From Aquabacterium sp. (GTDB lineage Bacteria; Pseudomonadota; Gammaproteobacteria; Burkholderiales; Burkholderiaceae_C): 64,000 nucleotides of DNA. Shown piece after piece: positions 37,401 to 46,930 of the stretch (its first letter is position 1; every line of letters starts with the position of its first letter). The position numbers were made by a program, and so were the translations under genes. Location: NCBI RefSeq assembly GCF_029946005.1, contig NZ_JAQSDR010000006.1:310001-374000 (forward strand), given 5' to 3'. Under the pieces are notes generated by a model, which made no database searches, was not told where the DNA came from, and saw only the letters and a list, made by a program, of their open reading frames with translations.

Positions 37401-38377
37401 ACCCTGCGGTGCGCCCCAACCTGGCCGAGACCCTGTGGAAGCAAGGTCATGACGTGTGGATCCTGGACATGCGCACCAGCCCCGGCCTGCCCACGTCGAG
37501 CCAGCCCTGGACCTTCGAGGAAGTTGCCTACAACGACATCCCCGAAGCGGTGGACCACATCGCGCGCGCCACGGGCCACGCCCAGATCGACATCGTGGCC
37601 CACTGCATGGGCTCGGCGATGCTGTGGATGGCTTTGCTCGGCGACCTGCCGACGCAAGCCACACCCACCGATGCCCGGCCCGCCTTGCGCGCCGCCCTCA
37701 AGGGCCGCATCCGCCGCCTGGTCATCTCGCAGGTTGCCCCCAAGGTGGCTTTCAGCCCCGCCAACGTCATGCGGGCTTACCTGGCCCGCTACCTGCGCCA
37801 GTTCATGCCCCTGGGCCGTTTCGACTTCCGCCCGGAGCACCCTACCCTGGCCGACACCTTGCTGGACCGCCTGCTGGCCTCGCAGACCTACCCCGACGCT
37901 GAATTCAGCATGGAGAACCCGTTCTGGCCACCCTGGCGTCAAGCCAGCTGGATCGGCACACGGCACCGCATGGACGCGCTGTATGGCCGGGACTTCAATG
38001 CCCTGAACCTGTCGGTGGGCATGCTGGACGCCATTGACGACCACTTCGGCCCCATGAACCTGGCCTCGGTCAGCCAGGCCATCCACTTCGCCCGCTGGCG
38101 TTGCCTGACCGACCATCAGGGCAACCCCGTCTACGTGACGCCCGCCCGGATGGCCGCCGCGTTCACCTTCCCGTGCCTGTACGTGCATGGCGAGGAAAAC
38201 GGCCTGTCCGACATCAGCGGCATGCACTTGTTCCGCGATTTCGTGGACAGCCTGGGGCCGCAATTTTCCGAACGCTTGGTCTGCGCCCCCATTCCTGGCT
38301 ACGGGCATCAGGACTGCCTGATCGGAAAGCGGGCCCATCACGACGTTTTTCCACACATCACACGCTTCTTGCAATGA
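34449..38377 (+). pseudogene. GMC oxidoreductase - alpha/beta-hydrolase fusion, disrupted by a frameshift
   Basis: The N-terminal frame (34449-35438) carries the FAD motif GSGYGAAVTADALAG, a CGDCATGCNHNAK segment and GTFGSTEI, all cholesterol-oxidase-like GMC features. At GGG 35436-35438 the coding continues only in the -1 frame (35438-38377), which holds the GMC C-terminal signature THPLGGCAMG and, from about 37350, an alpha/beta-hydrolase domain. One missing base in the G run explains it, and the restored protein would be about 1309 residues. The hydrolase has IHGYSASG, a nucleophile box AHCMG with Cys, and late PIPGYGHQD. No slippery heptamer is present. It could be a real pseudogene or an assembly error. 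It follows the hybrid kinase by 3 bases and precedes a PhoD-like gene. Confidence 0.85.
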
Positions 38378-38416
38378 GCAAGCTCAAGGACTTGTTGTCG
38401 TCGTTGTGATGTTGGT

Positions 38417-40009
38417 ATGCAAAAAATCACCCCTCGGGGTTCGGGGGGGCTGGTCTGCACATCGCCTGGCCATGGTCCGTTCATGGTGTTGCACCAAGGG
38501 TCGGACGATGTCGTGCGGGTGGGCGTGGGGCCGTCACCGGGTGAATGCCCCCCCACTTTTGCGGTGCTGGTGGCCCCCGCACTGCCCGGCTCGGACCGTT
38601 GGCACCTCCAAGCCTGGTGCTGGCCAGCCACCCACGCTACCGTGCATTTTTTCGACATCCCCGACGGCTGGCTGCAGGCCCATGACCGCTGTGCCGCCCT
38701 GCTGCTGACCGATCCATCGAGCACACCGGACTGCGTGCCCGGGCTGGATCATCCCGGCATCGCCGAAGAGATTCAACGCCACCTGGAAGGCAGGCGCTTC
38801 CAAGACCTGGCACCGCTGAACCTGCTCTCGGCCCGCCAAACCCGGTGGCCCAACCAACACCGCGACCCCGACGCACAAGGCATCCAAATCGCCGTGGCCA
38901 GTTGCCAATACGCCAGCGGCATGATCGATGGCCAACCACGTGTCGGTCAGTGGGCGCCCGGACCGGCCGACCTGTCTTACCACCGCCTGGGCCAATGGCA
39001 AAAGCACAGCCCTCTGGACGCCATTCTGCTGGTCGGCGACCAGGTCTACAGCGACGCCACGGCGGGCCTGTTCGACCCGACTGCGGTGGATGACCGCTAC
39101 CACGGGCCCTATCGGCACTGGTTGTCCCGCCCGGTGGTGCGTCAGGCGCTGGCGGGCCCCATGGTGCACACCCTCCCGGACGACCACGAGTTCCACGACA
39201 ACTGGTCACCCATCGGGGCCCTGCACGCCCGCTTCGGCGACAACAACCGGGTTCGGCGAAGCGGCCTGGCTGCCTACTTTGCCCATTTGAGGGGCCACAC
39301 CGCTGACCATCACGCACCGCCGGTCTGGTACCACTTCCAGCAAGGCCCCCTGGCCTGCTTCATGATGGACACCCGCACCGAGCGGGAACGCCGACAGGCG
39401 CGCACCTTGGGGCAGGCTCGCATCATGTCCAGCGCACAAAAGCAGGCCCTGAATGACTGGCTGGCGACTCACGCCAGCACCTGGACGCCCAAGGTGTTGG
39501 CTGGCCCCTCGATGCTGCTGCCCCGCAGGCACACCAGCCTGGCCGACGAGGCCGGCGCCCTCCAATCCGATGCCTGGGACGGCTACCCCGCCGCCCTGCA
39601 CGGCCTGCTCGCCCGGCTGTGGCATCACCAGGCCAGGCACGTGGTGTTCGTGTCGGGCGACGAACACCTGGGCTGCGTGTGCCAGATCACCATCAGTTGC
39701 CCAGAAGCCCCCGAACGGGACGTCACTGCCTGGTCCGTGCATTGCCCGGCCCTGTATGCGCCCTTTCCTTTCGCCAACTCGCGGCGCGAAGACTTCGTGC
39801 CACGTGAATCCTTTCGCTTGCTCGCGCCTCAAAACGACGCCAACCTGGTTTGCCACGTCGACACCTGGTACCCACGCTCGGGCGATGGGTTTAGCGTGTT
39901 GGACTTCCAATGCCAGCAGGGCCGCTGGCAAGGGCAAGTGAGCTTCGTCCAGGATGATCTGACGACAGGACTGCCCCAGTCGCCAGAGGTCTGCCGCACT
40001 CTGTTCTAA
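38417..40009 (+). CDS. PhoD-like metallophosphoesterase
   Basis: 530 residues. Characteristic PhoD-type motifs: ASCQY (around 161), GDQVYSD (207-213), DDHEFHDNW (255-263) and FVSGDEHLG near residue 415-421. These give the metal ligands of a calcineurin-like phosphatase related to alkaline phosphatase D. No signal or Tat peptide is visible, so it is probably cytosolic. It follows the GMC/hydrolase gene by 39 bases, so the two may act on the same lipid or sterol-type substrate. The next feature is the SRP RNA. Confidence 0.85.
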   Translation: MQKITPRGSGGLVCTSPGHGPFMVLHQGSDDVVRVGVGPSPGECPPTFAVLVAPALPGSDRWHLQAWCWPATHATVHFFDIPDGWLQAHDRCAALLLTDPSSTPDCVPGLDHPGIAEEIQRHLEGRRFQDLAPLNLLSARQTRWPNQHRDPDAQGIQIAVASCQYASGMIDGQPRVGQWAPGPADLSYHRLGQWQKHSPLDAILLVGDQVYSDATAGLFDPTAVDDRYHGPYRHWLSRPVVRQALAGPMVHTLPDDHEFHDNWSPIGALHARFGDNNRVRRSGLAAYFAHLRGHTADHHAPPVWYHFQQGPLACFMMDTRTERERRQARTLGQARIMSSAQKQALNDWLATHASTWTPKVLAGPSMLLPRRHTSLADEAGALQSDAWDGYPAALHGLLARLWHHQARHVVFVSGDEHLGCVCQITISCPEAPERDVTAWSVHCPALYAPFPFANSRREDFVPRESFRLLAPQNDANLVCHVDTWYPRSGDGFSVLDFQCQQGRWQGQVSFVQDDLTTGLPQSPEVCRTLF

Positions 40010-40028
40010 GACCTCGTTTACAATGGTC

Positions 40029-40130
40029 GGTGACGGGCCTCCCCGCATGGGGGCGCGGCCAACCGGGTCAGATTGGGAACGAAGCAGCCCTAACCGTTTG
40101 CCTCCAGTGCCGGGGTAAGGCTCGTCACCT
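40029..40130 (+). ncRNA. ffs: 4.5S signal recognition particle RNA
   Basis: About 100 bases. The 5' GGTGACGGGCC pairs with the 3' GGCTCGTCACC to close the hairpin. The conserved domain IV core is present: GGTCAGATTGGGAACGAAGC with AGCC, the Ffh-binding GGAA tetraloop and asymmetric loop. A -10 box TACAAT lies at 40019-40024, and a T run at 40130-40139 ends the transcript. It assembles with Ffh for co-translational targeting to the membrane. Confidence 0.9.
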
Positions 40131-40231
40131 TTTTCTTTTGATTGATGCCCCCTGCGTCGCGGCCGGGACCGCTGGGAACCCCACCCACTCTTGCGCGGGC
40201 TTGGGGCCCTTGTTGGGACCTCCAAGCGCTC

Positions 40232-41353
40232 ATGGCATCGACTTCCTCCAGCACATCCCCCACGAGCACGGCCACCACCACGGTCGCCATCGACCTGGGT
40301 GACCGCAGCTACGACATCCTGATCGGCGAAGGCCTGCTCGGCCAGCCCGGCACCTACGCCGGTTTGCCCAAATCGGCCACGGCCCTGATCGTCACCAACA
40401 CCACCGTGGGGCCGCTTTACACGGCCAAGCTGACCCAGGCCCTGCAGGCCCACCACCGGCGCGTGCTGTCGGTCGAGTTGCCCGATGGCGAGGCGTTCAA
40501 GGACTGGCCTTCGCTGAACCAGGTGTTCACCACCTTGCTCGAACAAGCCTGCGACCGCAAAACGGTGCTGTACGCCCTGGGTGGCGGCGTGGTGGGCGAC
40601 ATGACGGGTTTTGCGGCCGCCTGCTACATGCGCGGTGTGCCCTTCGTGCAGGTGCCCACCACTTTGCTGGCGCAGGTCGATTCCAGCGTGGGTGGCAAAA
40701 CCGCCATCAACCACCCGGTGGGCAAAAACATGATCGGGGCTTTTTACCAGCCCCAGCGCGTGATCTGCGACATCGACACGCTCGACACCCTGGCGCAAAG
40801 CGAGTTGCTGGCCGGCCTGGCCGAGGTCATCAAATACGGCCCCATCGCGGATGCCGAATTTTTGACCTGGCTGGAAGACAACCTGGACGCGCTGCTGGCG
40901 CGCGACCGCACCGCCCTGCGCCACGCCATCCGCCGCTCGTGCGAGATCAAAGCCTGGGTGGTGGGCCAGGATGAGAAAGAAGCCGGCCTGCGCGCCATCC
41001 TCAATTTTGGCCACACCTTTGGTCATGCCATCGAAGCGGGCATGGGCTATGGCGAATGGCTGCACGGCGAAGCCGTGGGTTGCGGCATGGTGATGGCGGC
41101 GGACCTGTCGCACCGCCTGGGCTTGATCGACCAGGCCACCTCGTTGCGCATCAAAGACTTGATCGAGCGCACCGGCTTGCCAGTCGTCGGCCCGGCCCTG
41201 GGCTTTGAGCGCTACTTGGAGCTGATGAGCGTGGACAAGAAGGCCGAAGACGGCGAGATCCGCTTCGTGGTGATCGACCAGTTGGGCAAAGCCAGCATGC
41301 GACCCGCGCCCGATGCCATCGTGCGCGAAGTCATCGCGGCACACACCGCCTGA
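40232..41353 (+). CDS. aroB: 3-dehydroquinate synthase
   Basis: 373 residues from the ATG at 40232; a start at 40142 would lie close to the SRP terminator and is less likely. The shikimate pathway enzyme converts DAHP to 3-dehydroquinate. NAD motif [17 protein letters not shown], metal and catalytic site [30 protein letters not shown], and [11 protein letters not shown] are all present. A Ser/Thr-rich N-terminal extension of about 16 residues is variable in the family. Confidence 0.95.
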   Translation: MASTSSSTSPTSTATTTVAIDLGDRSYDILIGEGLLGQPGTYAGLPKSATALIVTNTTVGPLYTAKLTQALQAHHRRVLSVELPDGEAFKDWPSLNQVFTTLLEQACDRKTVLYALGGGVVGDMTGFAAACYMRGVPFVQVPTTLLAQVDSSVGGKTAINHPVGKNMIGAFYQPQRVICDIDTLDTLAQSELLAGLAEVIKYGPIADAEFLTWLEDNLDALLARDRTALRHAIRRSCEIKAWVVGQDEKEAGLRAILNFGHTFGHAIEAGMGYGEWLHGEAVGCGMVMAADLSHRLGLIDQATSLRIKDLIERTGLPVVGPALGFERYLELMSVDKKAEDGEIRFVVIDQLGKASMRPAPDAIVREVIAAHTA

Positions 41354-41360
41354 CATCGCG

Positions 41361-42488
41361 ATGTGGCTCGCCCATTACGCCAGCGACCCGGCGCACACCA
41401 AAGGCCGCCTGCACGCCGAGGCGCCAGCGCCCACGCGCAACGATTTTCAGCGCGACCGCGACCGCATCGTGCACAGCACGGCTTTTCGGCGCCTGGTCTA
41501 CAAGACCCAGGTGTTCTTGAACCACGAAGGTGACCTGTTCCGCACCCGGCTGACGCATTCACTGGAGGTGGCGCAACTGGGCCGCTCCATCGCGCGGGCA
41601 TTGGGTTTGAACGAAGACCTGGTCGAGGCCATCGCCCTGGCGCATGACCTGGGCCACACACCCTTTGGCCACGCGGGTCAGGACACGCTCAACGAGTGCA
41701 TGAGCACCTATGGTGGCTTCGAGCACAACCTGCAATCGCTGCGCGTGATCGACGAGCTGGAAGAACGCTACCCCGCCTTCAACGGCCTGAACCTGAGCTT
41801 TGAAACGCGCGAAGGCGTGCTCAAGCATTGCTCACGCAAGAATGCCGAGTTGATGGAAGCGCGCGAGCCGGGCGGCGTAGGACACCGCTTCCTGCAAGGC
41901 ACGCAACCCAGCCTGGAAGCGCAGCTGTGCAACCTGGCCGACGAGATCGCCTACAACGCCCACGACATCGACGATGGCGTGCGCTCGGGCCTGATCACGA
42001 TGGAGCAGTTGGAAAGCGTACCCCTGTTCACGCGCTTTCGGGATGAGACCTTGTCGGAATTCCCGGACGTGAAAGGACGGCGCCTGTTGTTCGACACCAT
42101 CCGCCGCATGCTGTCGCAGCAGGTCTACGACGTGATCGACGCCACGCGCGATGCCCTCACTGAGCATGCACCCAGCTCCGCGGACGCGGCGCGCCTGTGC
42201 CCGTCCCTGGTGCGTTTCAGCCAACCAATGCGGGAAGCCAGCACGCAGCTCAAGCGCTTCCTGTTCAAAGAGTTGTACCGGCATCCCCAGGTCAACGAGA
42301 CCACGGCGCGGGCCAAGCAGGTGATTGCCGAGCTGTTCGCGGCCTATGTGGACAAGCCAGGTGAGATGCCTTTGGAGCATGCGCAGCGCGAAGACGCGCA
42401 CCGCGCGGTGGCGGACTACATCGCCGGCATGACCGATCGCTTTGCCATCCGCGAACACGAACGGCTCACGGGGCGGCGGCTGTTCTGA
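41361..42488 (+). CDS. dgt: Deoxyguanosinetriphosphate triphosphohydrolase-like protein
   Basis: 375 residues, ATG at 41361, 7 bases after aroB. HD-domain motifs: RLTHSLEVAQLGR, AHDLGHTPFGHAGQD and DEIAYNAHDIDDGVRSG. It hydrolyses dNTPs (dGTP-type) to deoxynucleoside and tripolyphosphate; this subfamily often has broader specificity. The aroB-dgt order is common in Burkholderiales. Confidence 0.92.
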   Translation: MWLAHYASDPAHTKGRLHAEAPAPTRNDFQRDRDRIVHSTAFRRLVYKTQVFLNHEGDLFRTRLTHSLEVAQLGRSIARALGLNEDLVEAIALAHDLGHTPFGHAGQDTLNECMSTYGGFEHNLQSLRVIDELEERYPAFNGLNLSFETREGVLKHCSRKNAELMEAREPGGVGHRFLQGTQPSLEAQLCNLADEIAYNAHDIDDGVRSGLITMEQLESVPLFTRFRDETLSEFPDVKGRRLLFDTIRRMLSQQVYDVIDATRDALTEHAPSSADAARLCPSLVRFSQPMREASTQLKRFLFKELYRHPQVNETTARAKQVIAELFAAYVDKPGEMPLEHAQREDAHRAVADYIAGMTDRFAIREHERLTGRRLF

Positions 42489-42492
42489 GCTC

Positions 42493-44631
42493 TCAAGCGT
42501 GAGTTGCTTCGAGCACTGGCGCCACGATGCGGAACCTCTGGACCAACGCTTCAATCGCGGCCAGTGTGGGCTGTGCACTGAGGATCTCGGCGATCTGAAG
42601 AATGTCTTCCTCAGGCAGCGCCCACCATTGCAACCTGGACAAGGCTCCTCGAACATCTTCATCGAATCGGAACTTGAGGTGCTTGGCCGGATTGCCGCCC
42701 ACGATTTCGTAGGGAGCCACATCCTTGACCACCTGGGCATTGGCCGCGATGACCGCGCCATCTCCGATGGTGACGCCCGACATGATGGTTGCCCCATGGC
42801 CAATCCACACGTCATGGCCAATGACGACATCCCCGTTCGTGGCGGGATGTCCCTTGATGCCCTGGCCACCGAGTTCATCGGCGTACAGGTGCCCGAAGGG
42901 ATAGGTGCTCACCCAATCGACCCGGTGATTTCCGCCCAGAAAGATGGTCACGGAAGATGCAATCGAGCAGAAGCTTCCAATGTTCAGCGTGGCGCCTTCG
43001 CCCCACTCCCGGACGCTGAGGTGCTCCATGCCATAGGTGAAACGGCCAATGGTCACGTCACTGCGCCCCACTTTATCGCGCACACCCGACTTGTTGACCA
43101 CGTGCTTCTTGCCCGGCTTGTGCAGGACCATGCCCGGCCGCACCTCGTCCGCCCCGACATCGGCAGCGGGCAAATCATCGGGCAGCGCAAAGTCAGCACG
43201 CATGACCCGCGCAGTCGTGCGCTCCTTCATGGTGGTCACCACCTTGGTCAGCACTACGCGCATGAAGGCGGCCTTGTCCTTGGCGCACTCTTTCAGCTTG
43301 TCATCAAGGTAGCCGAACTGCTCCACCGTGAAGCGGTGCTCGAACCAACCCAGGTACCAGAACCAGTCTGTGTAGTAAAGCCATGATTTTTCGTTCAGGG
43401 CCCGAAGGTGGGTGGGATCCTGCCAGGCGGTTGCGGCATGTTCGTAAGGCACCTCAAGCAGAAATTTGCCACCCGTCTTCAGCAGCTTCAGGCAATTGCC
43501 CATCAACTCCGGCAGGTCCGGCACATGCTCCAGCACATTGTTGGCGTAGATCAGTTCGGCACCGCCCTCCTCAAGGCACACGTGGCCACCGTAGGGTGTT
43601 TTGACCTTCACAGGCCATGACACCGGCCGCCCCAAGTCCAGAACCAGATCGGGCTGAGCGCGGTCAAGCACATCGATGTTCAACCAGCCAGGCTTGTAGT
43701 CCTTGCCCGACCCCAGGTTGATCCGGGCAGGTCGCCAATCATCGCTGGGTCTCGCCAACTGGTGCGCGCGCCCAAAACCAACCGCGAATGCCATCAGGTC
43801 GGCATAGGCCTCGATCGGATCGGCATCCTGGAAATTCACCAGGCTCTGGATCGCCATCTCGTAAAAATATGGCGAGCCGAACTGCTCAGCAAAATAGGTG
43901 TCCAGGTTCGACTCATCCACCCAGATCACGCTGTTCTCGAACGCGGCATGCGGCATGCTCTGCGGGGCCCGCTCAGAAATGACCGGCGTGCCCACCGAAA
44001 GGCAATGCGACACGCGCGCCTGCTCGAAACGACTGGTGGGATAAAAGTGCGCATTGAACACGGCTTTGGACTGCACGATCATCTGATCGCGCTCGGGGCC
44101 GTACAAGGGGCTGTCAAACAGACTGACCTTCACGCCCTGGGCTTCGATGCGGTTGATCATCGCGCGGCGGCGATCATTCATGCTGCCAATGAACAGGAGG
44201 TCGATCGGACGGTCTTCCAGAGGCAGAAACTCAAGCTGAGACAGATAGGGCGCGTACAAGAAGGGCACGATGGGTACTTCTGCGGGCACGGCTGCATAGG
44301 CCGCGACGTTGTCGGCGTCATAGTCCACCACGGCCGAAGTGGCCAGCAACTGCAAGTAATCGCGCGAGACCGCCGCTCCACCTTGGCCCAGTTGCTCCAG
44401 ATTCACGAAGACGCAGCTGTAGCGTTGGCGAAGCGCCGCGTCGAAGCCCAGGTGCGCGCCGAAAACGAAGTTCACAGCGTCATGGCGCAGGCGGTTTTTT
44501 GCCAAGCTGACCTGCGCGCCCATGCGGCGGAACTGGTGGCGGAAGTACCGTGCCTGGTCCAGGAAGCCCAGCGAGTGCACATAACCACTCGGCTGCACGA
44601 TGCACAGGTGGACATGGGGGAGCTGGGTCAT
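42493..44631 (-). CDS. Trimodular glycosyltransferase / methyltransferase / CatB-type acetyltransferase
   Basis: 712 residues in three domains. Residues 1-285 resemble glycosyltransferases of the CgeB/GT1 type (FIGSMNDRRRAMINRIEA, HFYPTSRFEQARVSHCLSVG). Residues 303-480 are a methyltransferase-like domain (INLGSGKDYKPGWLNID, ELIYANNVLEHVPDLPELMG). Residues 518-690 are a left-handed beta-helix xenobiotic-acetyltransferase domain (IGSFCSIASSV, catalytic-type His ~569 in GGNHRVDW, VVIGHDVWIGHGATIMSGV, NPAKHLKFRF). It overlaps the O-GlcNAc-type transferase gene upstream by 4 bases. Next to flagellin genes, it is likely to build or decorate a flagellin glycan. Substrates are unknown. Confidence 0.8.
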   Translation of the reverse strand: MTQLPHVHLCIVQPSGYVHSLGFLDQARYFRHQFRRMGAQVSLAKNRLRHDAVNFVFGAHLGFDAALRQRYSCVFVNLEQLGQGGAAVSRDYLQLLATSAVVDYDADNVAAYAAVPAEVPIVPFLYAPYLSQLEFLPLEDRPIDLLFIGSMNDRRRAMINRIEAQGVKVSLFDSPLYGPERDQMIVQSKAVFNAHFYPTSRFEQARVSHCLSVGTPVISERAPQSMPHAAFENSVIWVDESNLDTYFAEQFGSPYFYEMAIQSLVNFQDADPIEAYADLMAFAVGFGRAHQLARPSDDWRPARINLGSGKDYKPGWLNIDVLDRAQPDLVLDLGRPVSWPVKVKTPYGGHVCLEEGGAELIYANNVLEHVPDLPELMGNCLKLLKTGGKFLLEVPYEHAATAWQDPTHLRALNEKSWLYYTDWFWYLGWFEHRFTVEQFGYLDDKLKECAKDKAAFMRVVLTKVVTTMKERTTARVMRADFALPDDLPAADVGADEVRPGMVLHKPGKKHVVNKSGVRDKVGRSDVTIGRFTYGMEHLSVREWGEGATLNIGSFCSIASSVTIFLGGNHRVDWVSTYPFGHLYADELGGQGIKGHPATNGDVVIGHDVWIGHGATIMSGVTIGDGAVIAANAQVVKDVAPYEIVGGNPAKHLKFRFDEDVRGALSRLQWWALPEEDILQIAEILSAQPTLAAIEALVQRFRIVAPVLEATHA

Positions 44632-46604
44632 GATGAAGGTCCGTCAATGAGGGAGATGTGATCGCACGGTTGGCCTTGCGACCAACGCTCTGCCATGGCC
44701 CACAGCAAGCGGCCGAAGTCACGCGTGTAGCTCTGGCTGTCGAACAGGGGCGCGGTCTCGCGGGCATGAGCCAGGTGGTCCCGGATGGCCTGACGCCGGG
44801 CAGGGTCGCTGGCCAGTTGCATGACTTGCGCCTCGTAGTCCGCCAGCGTGGTGGTGGCCAGCTCGGGCAGACCCACGTCGGTCAGCAAACTGGCAGCCAC
44901 CCGCGAAGCGAAGGTCGTGCCCGCATAGGTGACCAGGGGCACCCCCGCCCACAAGGCATCGCTGGCGGTGGTGTGCGCATTGCAAGGCCAGGTGTCGATG
45001 AAGACATCTGCCAGCGCGAGGCGGCTCATGTGCTCCTTGGCCCCCACCCTGGGCGCGAAGAACAGCCGGGCAGGGTCCACCCCTCGGGCTTCGGCCTCGG
45101 CGCGCAAGGGAGCCGAAGATTGATCGTTCCATTGCAACAGCCAGAGCACCGAACCAGGCAGTTGGCGCAGAAGGCGGCACCAAACATCGAACACCTCGGG
45201 CGAGAGTTTGAAGGGTTGATTGAAGCCGCACAGCACCAGGGCATCGCGCGGCAGCCCCACTTCTTCACGCGTGCAAGGTTGAGGTTTGGAACGCTGGCGA
45301 TCATTGGGCTGATAGCAGCGCGGCATCAAGGCCAGCTTCTCGCTGTAGTTGTTGGCGTGATCCAGGGGCGACGCGATGGCGTCACCAATGAAGTAGTCCA
45401 TGTAGTCGGCGCCCGTCGTGCCGGGAAAGCCCAGGAAGCTGGCTTGCACTGGGGCGGCCCGGTGGCCAAAGATGCCCAAGCGGCTGCCGCGTGTGTGACC
45501 TTTCAGGTCCACCAACACCTCGATACTGTCCTGGCGAACCATCTGCGCCACCTGCAGATCGCTGAATGCATCGATCTTGACGAACTTGGCACAAGCCCGC
45601 TTGAGCCGCTCGCGCATGGGGCTGCCATCCTCCGGACCATGCGAGTACATGGTGACTTCAAAGCGAGGATCGGCGTTCAGCTGCTCGAACACCTCGGCCA
45701 TCAGGATGGCGGTAGCGTGCTGGTGAAAATCGGCGGACACAAAACCCACACGAAGACGTTCGCCCAACGCTCGGGGTGCCAAAGGCGCGAATGGCTCAAC
45801 CAGTCGCGCCTGGAAGCGCGCGCACGAACGGGCAACACGCAGATGCTCCTGCGCATCATCCGTGACCGTGACATGGGCAAACACCGAGGCCCAGGCGATG
45901 GCATGGGCTGGCAGCTTGGCGGCCAATCCACGCAGGACCACCAGGTCGGTCTTGGCATGCTGCCAAGAGCAAATCTCTCGCTCGATGAACGTCAGCATGC
46001 CTTGTGCAGCCAGATCGCCAGGCCCCATGCCCAAGGCCAGCGCTGTGCGAAAGCATTCGATGGCTTCGTTCTTGAGCCCCAGTGCGTTGAACGACAGACC
46101 CAGTCGGTAGTGAGACAGGACATGGTCCATCTCCAGCGCCAACCCTTCGAACAAGGCACTGATGGCCTTCTCATACTGGCTGGAGTTGAACAGTGACTCG
46201 CCCAGCAACTGCCAATACTGAGCAGAGCGCGTCACATGCTGCGGTAGGCGCTCCAGCAACCCGACGCTTTCGACATGGCGGTTTTGCCGATTCAGGCACT
46301 CACAGGCAACCTCCACCGCGATGGCGTTGTCGGGCTGAAGTGCGATCACCTTCATCGCTGTGAGGTGAGCCTGATTGACCGTGCCATTCTTCATCTGGGC
46401 ACGGGCCAGGTTCAAAAGGTACAGCGCATCCTGTGGTTGGACTTTCACCGCCTTGTCGAAAGCGGCCTGCGCCTTGGGCCAGTCGCCAGACTTGGCGTAT
46501 TTCACACCCGACTCCCAATTTTGATGGGCCACCCTCAAGACTTCGGCCCCCGGGCCGTTATGAGTCTTGTGAGGAGTTTTGACGGGTTTTTGGTGAATAG
46601 CCAT
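44628..46604 (-). CDS. SPINDLY-type O-GlcNAc transferase homologue with TPR repeats
   Basis: 658 residues from the ATG at 46604. TPR-like repeats occupy about 25-240 (WESGVKYAKSGDWPKAQAAFDKA, YWQLLGESLFNSSQYEKAIS). The catalytic GT41 part has FVSADFHQHATAILM, DLKGHTRGSRLGIFGHRAAP, FLGFPGTTGADYMDYFIGD, CGFNQPFKLSPEVFDVW, and DTWPCNAHTTASDALWAGVP. It would transfer a sugar to Ser/Thr. It is divergent from the first flagellin gene and overlaps the trimodular gene, forming a likely flagellin glycosylation pair. Confidence 0.87.
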   Translation of the reverse strand: MAIHQKPVKTPHKTHNGPGAEVLRVAHQNWESGVKYAKSGDWPKAQAAFDKAVKVQPQDALYLLNLARAQMKNGTVNQAHLTAMKVIALQPDNAIAVEVACECLNRQNRHVESVGLLERLPQHVTRSAQYWQLLGESLFNSSQYEKAISALFEGLALEMDHVLSHYRLGLSFNALGLKNEAIECFRTALALGMGPGDLAAQGMLTFIEREICSWQHAKTDLVVLRGLAAKLPAHAIAWASVFAHVTVTDDAQEHLRVARSCARFQARLVEPFAPLAPRALGERLRVGFVSADFHQHATAILMAEVFEQLNADPRFEVTMYSHGPEDGSPMRERLKRACAKFVKIDAFSDLQVAQMVRQDSIEVLVDLKGHTRGSRLGIFGHRAAPVQASFLGFPGTTGADYMDYFIGDAIASPLDHANNYSEKLALMPRCYQPNDRQRSKPQPCTREEVGLPRDALVLCGFNQPFKLSPEVFDVWCRLLRQLPGSVLWLLQWNDQSSAPLRAEAEARGVDPARLFFAPRVGAKEHMSRLALADVFIDTWPCNAHTTASDALWAGVPLVTYAGTTFASRVAASLLTDVGLPELATTTLADYEAQVMQLASDPARRQAIRDHLAHARETAPLFDSQSYTRDFGRLLWAMAERWSQGQPCDHISLIDGPSS

Positions 46605-46711
46605 GAACCGCAGTCTAGAGAGAGGTCCTGGGAAGCGGGTTCGGAAGTAGGCGGCCACAAAGCGCTTTTTTCACTGGATCTAAAACTTCCTAGTCCCTTT
46701 CAAAAAAAAAC

Positions 46712-46739
46712 TCAAGTCCCTGCAAGCACGTTCCGATAA
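46712..46739 (+). promoter_or_regulatory. Sigma-28 promoter of the first flagellin gene, with a long leader
   Basis: TCAAG (46712-46716) and TCCGATAA (46732-46739) match the flagellar sigma factor FliA consensus. The predicted transcript starts near 46747 and has a leader of about 185 bases to the flagellin ATG. The 326-bp gap 46605-46930 also contains a pyrimidine-rich tract and short dyads (GGTCCGG...CCGGCC, 46781-46798). No other gene is seen in this gap. Confidence 0.75.
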
Positions 46740-46930
46740 GTAAACCAACGGCCTTCACATCATTAAGTAAGTAGGCACGTGGTCCGGTTAGCCGGCCGAT
46801 GGTTCTGGTGGCCAAGCCACTTGGGCAATGCGGTTGACTAGCGTCGGGCAGGCGAGCTGCAGTAGCTGTATCGCTGCACCAATCTTGTTAGGCGCTTTCC
46901 GCCGTCTTTTTTTACCATTAGGAGTACACC

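Noticed and set aside
36767-38374. 535-codon minus-strand open frame over the hydrolase part of the GMC fusion
   Set aside because: Antisense to conserved hydrolase motifs, with biased shadow composition.
39206-41356. 716-codon minus-strand open frame across the PhoD-like gene, SRP RNA and aroB
   Set aside because: It would cross a structural RNA and two clear genes, so it is not credible.
46605-46930. Small protein gene in the fliC leader
   Set aside because: No start codon with a ribosome-binding site and coding pattern; the region is better explained as a promoter and leader.
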